Assembly (NCBI GenBank): GCA_026745465.1
Contig: JACYXH010000585.1
Coordinates: forward strand, 23,501 to 87,500
Direction of reading: 5' to 3'
Length of the DNA stretch: 64,000 bases
DNA from: Lota lota
Taxonomy: Eukaryota; Chordata; Actinopteri; Gadiformes; Lotidae
Shown here: one piece after another, positions 32,401 to 45,621 of the stretch
Layout: every line of letters begins with the position of its first letter
Numbering within the stretch: the first letter of the stretch is position 1
The notes under the pieces: model-generated
Database searches by the model: none
Told to the model about the DNA's origin: nothing
The model's input: the letters and a program-made list of their open reading frames with translations, nothing else
Program-made: the position numbers and the translations under genes

Positions 32401-35400
32401 TGACCTACGTGTGATATACTAGTGACCTACGTGTAATATACTAGTGACCTACGTGTGATATACTAGTGACCTACGTGTGATATACTAGTGACCTACATGT
32501 GATATACTAGTGACCTACGTGTAATATACTAGTGATACATGTGTGATATACTAGTGACCTACGTGTGATATATTAGTGACCTACGTGTGATATACTAGTG
32601 ACCTACGTGTGATATACTAGTGACCTACGTGTGATATACTAGTGACCTACGTGTGATATACTAGTGACCTACGTGTGATATACTAGTGACCTACGTGAGA
32701 TATACTAGTGACCTACGTGTGATATATTAGTGACCTAACCTACGTGTGATATACTAGTGACCTACGTGTGATATACTAGTGACCTACGTGTGATATACTA
32801 GTGACCTACGTGTGATATACTAGTGATACATGTGTGATATACTAGTGACCTACGTGTGATATACTAGTGACCTACGTGTGATATACTAGTGACCTACGTG
32901 TGATATACTAGTGACCTACGTGTGATATACTAGTGATACATGTGTGATATACTAGTGACCTACGTGTGATATACTAGTGACCCACGTGTGATATACTAGT
33001 GATACATGTGTGATATACTAGTGACCCACGTGTGATATACTAGTGACCTACGTGTGATAAACTAGTGACCTACGTGTGATATACTAGTGACCTACGTGTG
33101 ATATACTAGTGACCTACGTGTGATATACTAGTGACCTACGTGTGATATACTAGTGACCTACGTGTGATATACTAGTGATACATGTGTGATATACTAGTGA
33201 CCTACGTGTGATATACTAGTGACCTACGTGTGATATACTAGTGACCTACGTGTGATATACTAGTGACCCACGTGTGATATACTAGTGACCCACGTGTGAT
33301 ATACTAGTGACCTACGTGTGATATACTAGTGACCCACGTGTGATATACTAGTGACCCACGTGTGATATACTAGTGACCTACGTGTGATATACTAGTGACC
33401 TACGTGTGATATACTAGTGACCCACGTGTGATATACTAGTGACCTACGTGTGATATACTAGTGACCTACGTGTGATATACTAGTGACCCACGTGTGATAT
33501 ACTAGTGACCAACGTGTGATATACTAGTGACCTACGTGTGATATACTAGTGACCCACGTGTGATATACTAGTGACCCACGTGTGATATACTAGTGACCTA
33601 CGTGTGATATACTAGTGACCCACGTGTGATATACTAGTGACCTACGTGTGATATACTAGTGACCCACGTGTGATATACTAGTGACCTACGTGTGATATAC
33701 TAGTGACCTACGTGTGATATACTATTGACCTACGTGTGATATACTAGTGACCTACGTGTGATATACTAGTGACCTACGTGTGATATACTAGTGACCTACG
33801 TGTGATATACTAGTGACCTACGTGTAATATACTAGTGACCTACGTGTGATATACTAGTGACCTACGTGTGATATACTAGTGACCTACGTGTGATATACTA
33901 GTGACCTACGTGTAATATACTAGTGATACATGTGTGATATACTAGTGACCTACGTGTGATATATTAGTGACCTACGTGTGATATACTAGTGACCTACGTG
34001 TGATATACTAGTGACCTACGTGTGATATACTAGTGACCTACGTGTGATATACTAGTGACCTACGTGTGATATACTAGTGACCTACGTGAGATATACTAGT
34101 GACCTACGTGTGATATATTAGTGACCTACGTGTGATATACTAGTGACCTACGTGTGATATACTAGTGACCTACGTGTGATATACTAGTGACCTACGTGTG
34201 ATATACTAGTGACCTACGTGTGATATACTAGTGACCTACGTGTGATATACTAGTGACCTACGTGAGATATACTAGTGACCTACGTGTGATATATTAGTGA
34301 CCTACGTGTGATATACTAGTGACCTACGTGTGATATACTAGTGACCTACGTGTGATATACTAGTGACCTACGTGTGATATACTAGTGACCTACGTGTGAT
34401 ATACTAGTGACGTACGTGTGATATACTAGTGATACATGTGTGATATACTAGTGACCTACGTGTGATATACTAGTGACCTACGTGTGATATACTAGTGACC
34501 TACGTGTGATATACTAGTGACCTATGTGTGATATACTAGTGACCCACGTGTGATATACTAGTGACCTACGTGTGATATACTAGTGACCCACGTGTGATAT
34601 ACTAGTGACCAACGTGTGATATACTAATGACCTACGTGTGATATACTAGTGACCTACGTGTGATATACTAGTGACCCACGTGTGATATACTAGTGACCTA
34701 CGTGTGATATACTAGTGATACATGTGTGATATACTAGTGACCCACGTGTGATATACTAGTGACCTACGTGTGATATACTAGTGACCTACGTGTGATATAC
34801 TAGTGACCTACGTGTGATATACTAGTGATACATGTGTGATATACTAGTGACCTACGTGTGATATACTAGTGACCCACGTGTGATATACTAGTGATACATG
34901 TGTGATATACTAGTGACCCACGTGTGATATACTAGTGACCTACGTGTGATAAACTAGTGACCTACGTGTGATATACTAGTGACCTACGTGTGATATACTA
35001 GTGACCTACGTGTGATATACTAGTGACCTACGTGTGATATACTAGTGACCTACGTGTGATATACTAGTGATACATGTGTGATATACTAGTGACCTACGTG
35101 TGATATACTAGTGACCCACGTGTGATATACTAGTGACCCACGTGTGATATACTAGTGACCTACGTGTGATATACTAGTGACCCACGTGTGATATACTAGT
35201 GACCTACGTGTGATATACTAGTGACCCACGTGTGATATACTAGTGACCTACGTGTGATATACTAGTGACCTACGTGTGATATACTATTGACCTACGTGTG
35301 ATATACTAGTGACCTACGTGTGATATACTAGTGACCTACGTGTGATATACTAGTGACCTACGTGTGATATACTAGTGATACATGTGTGATATACTAGTGA

Positions 35401-37910
35401 CCTACGTGTGATATACTAGTGATACATGTGTGATATACTAGTGACCCACGTGTGATATACTAGTGACCTACGTGTGATATATTAGTGACCTACGTGTGAT
35501 ATACAAGTGACCTACGTGTGATATACAAGTGACCTACGTGTGATATACTAGTGACCTACGTGTGATATACTAGTGACCTACGTGTGATATACTAGTGACC
35601 TACGTGTGATATACTAGTGATACATGTGTGATATACTAGTGACCTAGGTGTGATATACTAGTGATACATGTGTGATATACTAGTGACCCACGTGTGATAT
35701 ACTAGTGACCTACGTGTGATATATTAGTGACCTACGTGTGATATACAAGTGACCTACGTGTGATATACTAGTGACCTACGTGTGATATATTAGTGACCTA
35801 CGTGTGATATACTAGTGACCTACGTGTGATATACTAGTGACCTACGTGTGATATACTAGTGACCCACGTGTGATATACAAGTGACCTACGTGTGATATAC
35901 TAGTGACCTACGTGTGATATACTAGTGACCTACGTGTGATATACTAGTGACCTACGTGTGATATACTAGTGACCTACGTGTGATATACTAGTGACCTACG
36001 TGTGATATACTAGTGATACATGTGTCTGTATTTGCACGGGTCCAGGCTGGACGAGGGCAACCTGCCGGAGGACATGAACCTGATGGAGGACTACCTGCAG
36101 CTGGTCAACCACGAGTACCAGCGCTGGCAGGAGGACAAGGAGCAGGCCTGGGCCGCACAGCCCCAGCGCCCGCCCCCCTTCTCCGTCTCCCAGCTGTCGC
36201 TCATCGAGATCCGCTGCGCCACGCCGCGCTGCACCTTCTACGTCTCGGTGGACACGCAGCCCCACTGCCACGAGTGCTTCGAGAAGAGGCAGGCCACGGA
36301 CCCCCGGACAGAGGGGGGGGCGCTGCAGGTCAAAGGGGGCGGCGGCATGCAGACGGCGGTGGCCGTGCTGGGCGTCTCGGGCATGGCCGACGTGGTGAGC
36401 TGCCGGGGCGCTAGGAGCGGCAGCTCGCCGTCGTCGTCGTCGTCGTCGTCTTCCTCCTCCGCCGCCGCCGGCAGAGGGCCGGTCGTGACCAGCCCGCGCT
36501 CGGCGCCGCCCACCGCCCCGAGCCTCAGCCTGTACAGCGAGACGCACGCCATGAAGTGCAAGACGCCGGGCTGCCTCTTCACCCTCAGCGTGGAGCACGA
36601 CGGCCTCTGCGAACGCTGCTTCAACTCCAGGCAGGCCCCCGGAGGGCCCGCGGCACCCGGGGGCAGCGGGGCCGCCGCGGGGCCGCCTCCGGGCCCCAAC
36701 GGCGGACCCGTGGCCCCCCACGCCGGCCAGGGCGCCGGGTGGAGCCACTGGCCGGGTCGTGAGACGGAGGCGGAGCGCTGCGGCATGTGCAGGCAGGAGG
36801 CCTTAAGGACATTCAACGGCCTGTGTCCGCCCTGCATGCAGAGGCAGCAGGCGCCGGAGAGGGGGGAGCCGAGCCAGCCCAACGACCCGAGGACTGAGGC
36901 CTCGGCGGCGGCTGCGGCGGCGGCTGCGGCGGCGGCGGCCTGGAGCCAGGCCAGAGAGCCCGAGCGAGGGCCGTGCCTCACGCTGACCCCTGGCCACCCG
37001 TCGGCCTGGCAGACTCCGCTGGCGAGGCCCTGCAAGAGACACGGCTGCCAGTTCTTTGGGACTCCGGAGAAGTTGGGATTCTGTACTATCTGCTATGTAG
37101 ACTATCAGACCAACCACCGTAAGTCCTACCAATGCACCATGTACGTTATTTGTATTGTACCTCTGTGTGGTTCATGTGTGCATACACAACTGTTTTTGTC
37201 TTGCGATAGTCATTCAGCTAACTGCAGTCAGTCCTCCCCTTTTGCTCACGATTACGTTCCTCGTGTTTTTACAGACATGACCCCTTCAGCGGCCCCGGCG
37301 CAGAGCCGGCACGGCTCCGAGGCGGGCTTCCAGAACGCCTCACGCTGCCTGGGCCCCTGCTGCGGCGCGGTGGGCAAGGCCATGCTGGAGGGCTACTGCA
37401 ATAAGTGCTACGTCAAGGAGCAAAGCGCGCGGCTCAACCAGGCGGCCAGCCGCACGCCGCACTCCCCTCCCCCCGTCACGGTGGGTCCCGGTTCACCCGT
37501 CCCCACCGTTTGTGTTCGACCGCCCACGGTGGTCACACCCAAAGCACCCACTCCTTGGGTAGCCCGTAACGATGTGTCTCTCTCTGCTCCCCTTCTTTTT
37601 AACATTTCAGCGAGAGCGAGTAGCCAAGCCCAGATCCTCCCAGCAGTGCCAGACCCAGACCCAGACCCAGACCCAGACCCAGACCCAGTGCAGGCGGAGC
37701 GGCTGCAGCAACGAGTCCCCGGGCTGCACGGACTTGTGCCCAGAGTGCCACACGCGCGGCCAGGGCAGGGAGGGCGGGCGGCGGGCGCAGGCGCCCAAGG
37801 AGAAGTCCAAGCAGCGGTGCCGGACACAGGGCTGCGACCACTACGCTAACCAAGAGAAACAGGGCTACTGCAACGAGTGCGACCACTTCAAACAGGTCTA
37901 CCGGCGCTGA
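24185..37910 (+). CDS. tnfaip3: tnfaip3 (A20): ubiquitin-editing NF-kappaB inhibitor, complete, 8 coding exons
   Basis: Exons 24185-24491, 30030-30220, 30433-30574, 30957-31127, 31623-31803, 36046-37118, 37275-37480 and 37611-37910 join in frame to 2571 nt (856 aa; human 790). A20 removes K63 chains and assembles K48 chains on RIP1 and related signalling proteins, ending TNF and TLR signalling in the cytoplasm. The N-terminal OTU domain has the catalytic cysteine C107 in [10 protein letters not shown]258 in YDSQHFAPL and the partner D74 in ILDR. Seven A20-type zinc fingers follow: 388-408, 502-522, 576-594, 660-680, 713-733, 784-803 and 827-847. All Cys4 sets are intact, so the protein should be active. 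The extra length sits in linkers between fingers 1-4 (Ser, Gly/Pro and Ala tracts). The upstream kappaB sites imply induction by NF-kappaB. Confidence 0.97.
25237..25390. repeat. 12-bp minisatellite, 13 copies
   Basis: The unit GTGAGGGACGAT is repeated with one ACGGT variant and a partial last copy. As 12 is a multiple of three, several frames stay open on both strands; this is not a gene. Confidence 0.95.
26132..26208. repeat. (CACG)n/(CA)n compound microsatellite
   Basis: CA units, then about nine GCAC units, then pure CA. Another (CA)n run follows at 26371-26402. Confidence 0.9.
26495..26756. repeat. Minisatellite, unit about 44-46 bp, about six copies
   Basis: Copies share CAGATCACACTGAG, GCCTCAGTGCTCTATTGGAG and CATCTGAG, with a GAG insertion and a TCT/GAG difference between copies. 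Confidence 0.85.
26757..27815. mobile_element. Probable decayed DNA transposon (hAT-like), ends not defined
   Basis: The two flanks carry related text (CAGATCTGACTTTTTGGTTTGG on the left; GATCCGATTCCATGGGATCC and CTGTTCACACTG on the right) of the kind found in dispersed hAT-like fish elements. A 14-bp perfect hairpin lies within. No clear terminal repeat or target duplication was seen, so the limits are guesses. Confidence 0.35.
26987..27024. repeat. Perfect hairpin, 14-bp arms, 10-nt loop
   Basis: TTTGTTTACTGGTA (26987-27000) pairs with 27011-27024 across GCACCGCAGT. Confidence 0.95.
28380..28443. repeat. Perfect hairpin, 28-bp arms, 8-nt loop
   Basis: The left arm 28380-28407 (starting AAAACAACACTCTAAAATGA) is perfectly complementary to 28416-28443 across AAAGATTC. 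It lies in tnfaip3 intron 2 and would be a stable RNA stem if transcribed. Confidence 0.97.
29409..29473. repeat. (CA)n microsatellite
   Basis: About 32 CA units in tnfaip3 intron 2. Confidence 0.95.
30030..30220 (+). CDS. tnfaip3: tnfaip3 coding exon 2 (catalytic cysteine)
   Basis: Acceptor GTGTTCTAG|GGGACG. It encodes [20 protein letters not shown] and [10 protein letters not shown], with catalytic C107, and ends ACCACCACG|GTACGC in phase 0. Confidence 0.97.
30433..30574 (+). CDS. tnfaip3: tnfaip3 coding exon 3
   Basis: Acceptor CATTTCCTAG|AACTGG. It encodes [13 protein letters not shown] through [16 protein letters not shown], an OTU core segment almost identical to mammals, and ends GCAG|GTACAC. 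Confidence 0.97.
30957..31127 (+). CDS. tnfaip3: tnfaip3 coding exon 4 (catalytic histidine)
   Basis: Acceptor GTGAACAG|ACCAGG. It encodes [20 protein letters not shown] and [11 protein letters not shown] with H258, and ends GGGCCAG|GTACGT. Confidence 0.97.
31623..31803 (+). CDS. tnfaip3: tnfaip3 coding exon 5 (end of OTU domain)
   Basis: Acceptor TTTTACCCAG|AAATCC. It encodes [20 protein letters not shown] to [11 protein letters not shown], ending GCTGCACG|GTAAAA with two bases over. Confidence 0.97.
31858..36022. repeat. 22-bp minisatellite array of about 4.15 kb (about 190 copies) filling tnfaip3 intron 6
   Basis: The unit begins GACCTACGTG and ends TGATATACTAGT (22 bp). Variants: GACCCACGTG (E-box form), GATACATGTG, ATATATTAGT, TGTAATATAC, GAGATATAC and ACAAGTG. 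One copy carries an extra CTAAC-type insertion near 32737. The array starts about 55 bp after the exon 5 donor and ends about 23 bp before the next exon's acceptor, so it is essentially the whole intron. Array length in a single assembly may be compressed or expanded. Confidence 0.97.
36046..37118 (+). CDS. tnfaip3: tnfaip3 coding exon 6, large exon with zinc fingers 1-4
   Basis: Acceptor CACGGGTCCAG|GCTGG and donor CAACCACC|GTAAGT. It encodes [20 protein letters not shown] and then four Cys4 A20 fingers: CATPRC...CHEC (388-408), CKTPGC...CERC (502-522), CGMC...CPPC (576-594) and CKRHGC...CTIC (660-680). The third lacks the longer first loop, as in mammals. The exon is much more GC-rich than the rest of the gene. 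Low-complexity tracts (Ser about 460-469, Gly/Pro 540-562, Ala 618-629) enlarge the linkers. Finger 4 is the one that binds K63-ubiquitin in mammals. Confidence 0.97.
37275..37480 (+). CDS. tnfaip3: tnfaip3 coding exon 7 (zinc finger 5)
   Basis: Acceptor TGTTTTTACAG|ACATG. It encodes finger 5 (CLGPCC...CNKC, 713-733) and a Pro-rich tail, ending CCCGTCACG|GTGGGT in phase 0. A C-C pair at 717-718 gives one spare cysteine. Confidence 0.95.
37611..37910 (+). CDS. tnfaip3: tnfaip3 coding exon 8 (zinc fingers 6 and 7, terminal)
   Basis: Acceptor AACATTTCAG|CGAGAG. It encodes a (Gln-Thr)6 tract, finger 6 (784-803) and finger 7 (CRTQGC...CNEC, 827-847; the linear-ubiquitin-binding finger in mammals), ending DHFKQVYRR and stop TGA at 37908-37910. 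Confidence 0.96.
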   Translation, partial: RERVAKPRSSQQCQTQTQTQTQTQTQCRRSGCSNESPGCTDLCPECHTRGQGREGGRRAQAPKEKSKQRCRTQGCDHYANQEKQGYCNECDHFKQVYRR

Positions 37911-38900
37911 CCACGCGGCGGTGTTGGGGGGGGCGCTCACGCAGCAAGCCGTGACCGCTACGCACGACAGCCGCCGCCGCCGCAAACCAATCTGGGGGCC
38001 CGCGATGGCCCCGGACTGGACACCCCATGCCAGTCAATGCATCTCTGATACTAACTAACTAGCTAGTCGCTAACTAGTAACCTAATGGCCTGAAGTCAAC
38101 CCCTTCATGTAGAATGTGGAGTGAGTGTGCACTCAGTGGGGGGAGTGTGTTTGTGTGAGTGTGTGCGCGCGTGAGTGTGCGTCCGTACGTGCGCAGTAGA
38201 CATGGCCTCCGGAATACCTCTTTGTGCAATTATGACGACTGACGACTCGTACAGATACACGTGGAGAGGTTTGGCTCCATGTCGCTAACAGCTGGCTCAG
38301 CTCATGTGTACAATATGTATTTAAACTGTACACAGTCAATCGTGCCGGACAAAATGATTGTATGTTGACATTACAAAAAGCACCTGACACTGCTTTCTAT
38401 ACCATAGCCAAGGATTTTAACCCTCTGCCTGTCTTTCTTTCCGTCAGTCTGTCTGTCGTTTTACTGGTTCCCTTGTTTGCTGTCCTGTCTGTCTCGCAAT
38501 TGTTCTGCTACAACCAGGAATGCGTCAACGACTGCCTGAGTAGAAAAGGTATAATGACTACAGTTTAAGGAAGAAAAAAGCTAAGCTGAATTAAGCCAAA
38601 GAGTGCAAACTCAAAACGAACACGTTGAAAGCAAGCTGCGTCAAACCTATGGGAGTGTCTACCAGGGTGGTGGTGAGTCACTCGTCCTCACACCCATTTG
38701 TTTTCATAGTGTCAGTTCAAAGTTAACTAACCCCAAATATATTTTTTAAACGGATCACAGTGGATTATCTGTCATTAATCATTGGAATTTAAATTTGATT
38801 TCGGCTTTCGTAAATCAGTAGACCTTTTCTTTTTTTTTTTTACTACTTTTGTTACTGGAATGTGAGCCTGTAAATCAGTAAAAGGGTCACAATAAATAAG
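37911..38900 (+). other. tnfaip3: tnfaip3 3' UTR (inferred)
   Basis: Non-coding after the stop; GT-rich near 38150. AATAAA occurs at 38891-38896 (CACAATAAATAAG) and is the first good poly(A) signal, giving a UTR of about 1 kb. The end is an inference. Confidence 0.45.
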
Positions 38901-42230
<3,330 letters not shown>

Positions 42231-42235
42231 TTTAA

Positions 42236-42340
42236 AGCCACGCCTTTGACAGACAACGCTTTCGGCCAATCAGATAAAGTTACCCTCGCAAACGCAGCAA
42301 GCTTATAAATACAGGTTTCTCCGAATCCATTCGGAGGAGC
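42236..42340 (+). promoter_or_regulatory. Candidate core promoter (CACGCC, CCAAT, TATAAA)
   Basis: In order: GCCACGCC near 42238 (KLF/Sp-like), GGCCAATCAG with CCAAT at 42266-42270, and TATAAA at 42304-42309. A 7-bp perfect hairpin (CTCCGAA/TTCGGAG, 42319-42336) lies where transcription would start. Spacings fit an animal polymerase II promoter reading rightward. No known gene follows directly. Confidence 0.45.
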
Positions 42341-42344
42341 AGGA

Positions 42345-42458
42345 ATGTGGCCCTGTGCCTTTATGGTTTTGCTTTGGTTCATTTTAGGATGCCTTTTTTT
42401 AACACCTTGGCCAGCGATTACTGATGAAAAGTTTTCTCTGTTAATTCAGAATATATAA
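42345..42458 (+). CDS. Hypothetical 37-aa ORF with signal-peptide-like start
   Basis: The ATG at 42345 lies 36 bp after the TATA box. It encodes MWPCAFMVLLWFILGCLFLT and 17 more residues, with a strongly hydrophobic core followed by PWPAITDEK. It is not recognised as any family. It could be a first exon of a secreted protein, but no strong donor is seen before the stop TAA (42456-42458). It may be chance. Confidence 0.2.
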   Translation: MWPCAFMVLLWFILGCLFLTPWPAITDEKFSLLIQNI

Positions 42459-43266
42459 TCACAATCAGCCATAACAGCATCGTTGTCATGTTAGAGAAGT
42501 AGCTTCAGCACATTGGGGGTCACCATTGGAATGAGGCTAAATGAATGTGTGGTGCTAGCGGAACTAGCTAGCTGGGGGCGACAGTGCTTCCGTAAGATTG
42601 TTGTTCGTATTTGGAGAACATATCATTTTTAGGATGTGATTTTATTGAGGACATTATTGAAATCACCATCGATAAGCATTGACTACAGATATGGGCCGGG
42701 TTATTTTAAGCTACGAGCTAGTTTTAATATAACACATTGTGAATTTAACTATTTTATATAAATAAATACATGAGTAAAATCCATATATATTAGTATACAA
42801 TATGTGTAATTATGTTTATAAAAACATAACACACATACAATATGTAAATTCAGCACACAGAAATATGACGGTTGCTTTGGTATTCTTTTGCATAGAATAC
42901 ATGTAACTGTTCAGTGAACTTTGCAAAACTGGAAGAGTTGTCATGTGGCAGGATGACTGCATCTAGCCACACCACAACCGTGTCAGTGGTGCACAACCAC
43001 AGAAAAAAAAACTAAACTGGCAGCTGTGGAAATAACAAGATAGTGCAATTTGTTATTGCTGTGGGCAAATTGTAGCTACAGTTGTGATTATGACGAGTGT
43101 ATCTATATAAAAAGTAACCCTGTCAACCCGGTCAAATGATCACTAGTTCAGTACATTTAAAGAAAACGTTCTGACACAATGGGACATGTGCCTGCTCTAC
43201 AATTTGGCAAAAATAAACCCAAAATCAATGTTGCAGAGATGCACCGTTACCTAGAACAGCCACAGC

Positions 43267-43553
<287 letters not shown>

Positions 43554-43899
43554 TCATTCTTGTACTTTTACTTATTGTGTATGTATCATTTATGTCTAAG
43601 GACCATCGATGGAGCAGGTAAAGTAGGCATTTCACCACGTATGTGACAAAAAATATATATTAAAAAATATTTAAACAAGCACATGCACGCAAGCACAGAC
43701 GCACACGCGCATGCACACACACTCACACACACACGCACATACGTGTATTCTTATTTTTTTTATAAGCCTACATCATGAGACATACACATTAATGCTGTGT
43801 GTATGATTAATTTAAAATGCTATAAACATAAACTGGATGCATGCTGTACACAATATTGACCACACTGTGGCGGAAGAAACGTGGCTTCTTTAAACATAG

Positions 43900-44185
43900 A
43901 ACTACAATGCACATACAATTAACTACAACTCCCATGTTTGCTGAGCGCCTTGTGTTTACGGAAGTAGAGGTCTTGGAAGAGCGCTTGGTTTGCTTACAAT
44001 ATCCGCCTCAGAAGTTCGGTGCAGTTACAAAACACGTACTTTGGCAATGGCAAGCACCGCCTTCCGTTAACAACGTTTCAGAATCGAGAATATTATCCTT
44101 GGACCGTTGACAATATTTGTTCCTCAAAAGTTGTTGATGGTTACGACCTCGTTGACTGTATATTACATATTTGTTAAATTAAACA
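43900..44185 (+). promoter_or_regulatory. sdccag8: Probable sdccag8 promoter and 5' UTR with ZNF143-like motif
   Basis: ACTACAACTCCCATG at 43922-43936 closely fits the SBS/ZNF143 (Staf) element (ACTACAAxTCCCAxxATGC). A partial copy, ACTACAATGCAC, lies at 43901-43912. Such sites are common in TATA-less promoters of housekeeping and centrosomal genes. The start codon follows 250 bp later. The exact start site is not visible. Confidence 0.5.
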
Positions 44186-44246
44186 ATGAAACCATTGGGT
44201 TCTGACGAGGAAGATGAGCTTGCCGATTACCAGAAAAAGCTTAGAG
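44186..44246 (+). CDS. sdccag8: sdccag8 coding exon 1
   Basis: ATG at 44186; [20 protein letters not shown], ending CTTAGAG|GTAATA. The N-terminal DYQKKLR aligns with the human QYQRSLR, supporting this start. Confidence 0.85.
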
Positions 44247-45384
44247 GTAATATTTAGCGAACTCACTTTAGGAACAACTACTGGGGATAATGCTTATACA
44301 TCATATGCTCATTGCACTAACATAATTTAACGGAACCCCAAACCAGGTTGCAATGTTTTGTAAAAAAAAAAGGAGAGAAATGCATGAATGGTTCGTTCAC
44401 ATGTGAACGAAGCCACAAAGCGCTTCCCACCAATACAACCAGTAACTTATACCACCTGTTGTTGGCTTTCTGCTTTGCTGTCCAATGCAACAGTGCATGT
44501 GGCAATGGAAACCAATGCCCCAACATGCATGATGAAGATGTCTGGGTTCGTTTTTCAGAGCGGGCCAATCACAGTATCCAGCAGTTGAGCAGTGTTCTGT
44601 CACAGCAAAGCCCCGGTGAGGAAGAATCGGAGGTGGTAGAGGCATGCACCGCGGGTGGACCTCGCAGTGCAGCGGGAGGAAAGGACGATGCTGCGTGGAG
44701 CAAAAGATCCCAGAGCGAAGCAGGTGACTGGTGACTTCTGGTAACAGCCCATTACTCCCCCATGAGCTGATCATTGTACAATCAGTGCAAAGATGCACTG
44801 ATTGTATGTCATGGCAAATCATCTACTAGTACTACTAGTCCACCTATTGACACACCTTTTGGTGTATGTGGTCAAAATACGAAATGTGTGTGGGGCTGTG
44901 TTCCCTAGTCAACCAGTTGAGGACCTTCCTACTGAAGCAGCAAAAGGAAACATCTCCTCCTCTCTCTCCATCACAGAGATGCTCTCCCTCCAAGGTAACA
45001 ATGCTTCCCACACCCAGTTTAAACTAAAGCGTCTTCCGGCCTCTACTCAAATACATGTTTTCTTAAAAGGTCTTTGTCAAATAAGGATTTCCCATAAGTC
45101 CCCAGTCTTCCCATGTCTTCCACCTGTATATCGGCTTGTTTTGTGTTCTCCACATCTTGATGACAGCTCCCGCAGGGGGAGGGTGGCTCTGGGATGCCTG
45201 CCATTCAGGATTTAGTTCCAATCATTTACAACCAATCAGAGTACATCCAGCATCTGGAGGCTGAGGTCAAATTCTGCAAGGTGGGTTTTGCGGACTGTGT
45301 GTATTGATCTGTGTTTGTCTTTATGTGTGTGTTAATGGTCAGTACTCAGTGATGCACTCTATTCCTTGGCGGCCTGGGGATCTA

Positions 45385-45445
<61 letters not shown>

Positions 45446-45560
45446 CAGGAGGAGGTCCAGGGGATCAAGCAGAGGGTGCGGGTGGTTGTGGTGGAGAATG
45501 AGAAGCTGCAATCCAGTCTGAATAAAACACTGATGGACAAAACACCGCTGGAGTCCAAGG

Positions 45561-45621
<61 letters not shown>

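Noticed and set aside
31858-36022. CRISPR-like regular array
   Set aside because: There are no distinct spacers: the whole 22-bp unit repeats head to tail, within a vertebrate intron.
35996-37035. Long minus-strand open frames opposite the large tnfaip3 exon
   Set aside because: They are shadows of the GC-rich coding exon. The + strand has intact zinc fingers, splice sites and homology.
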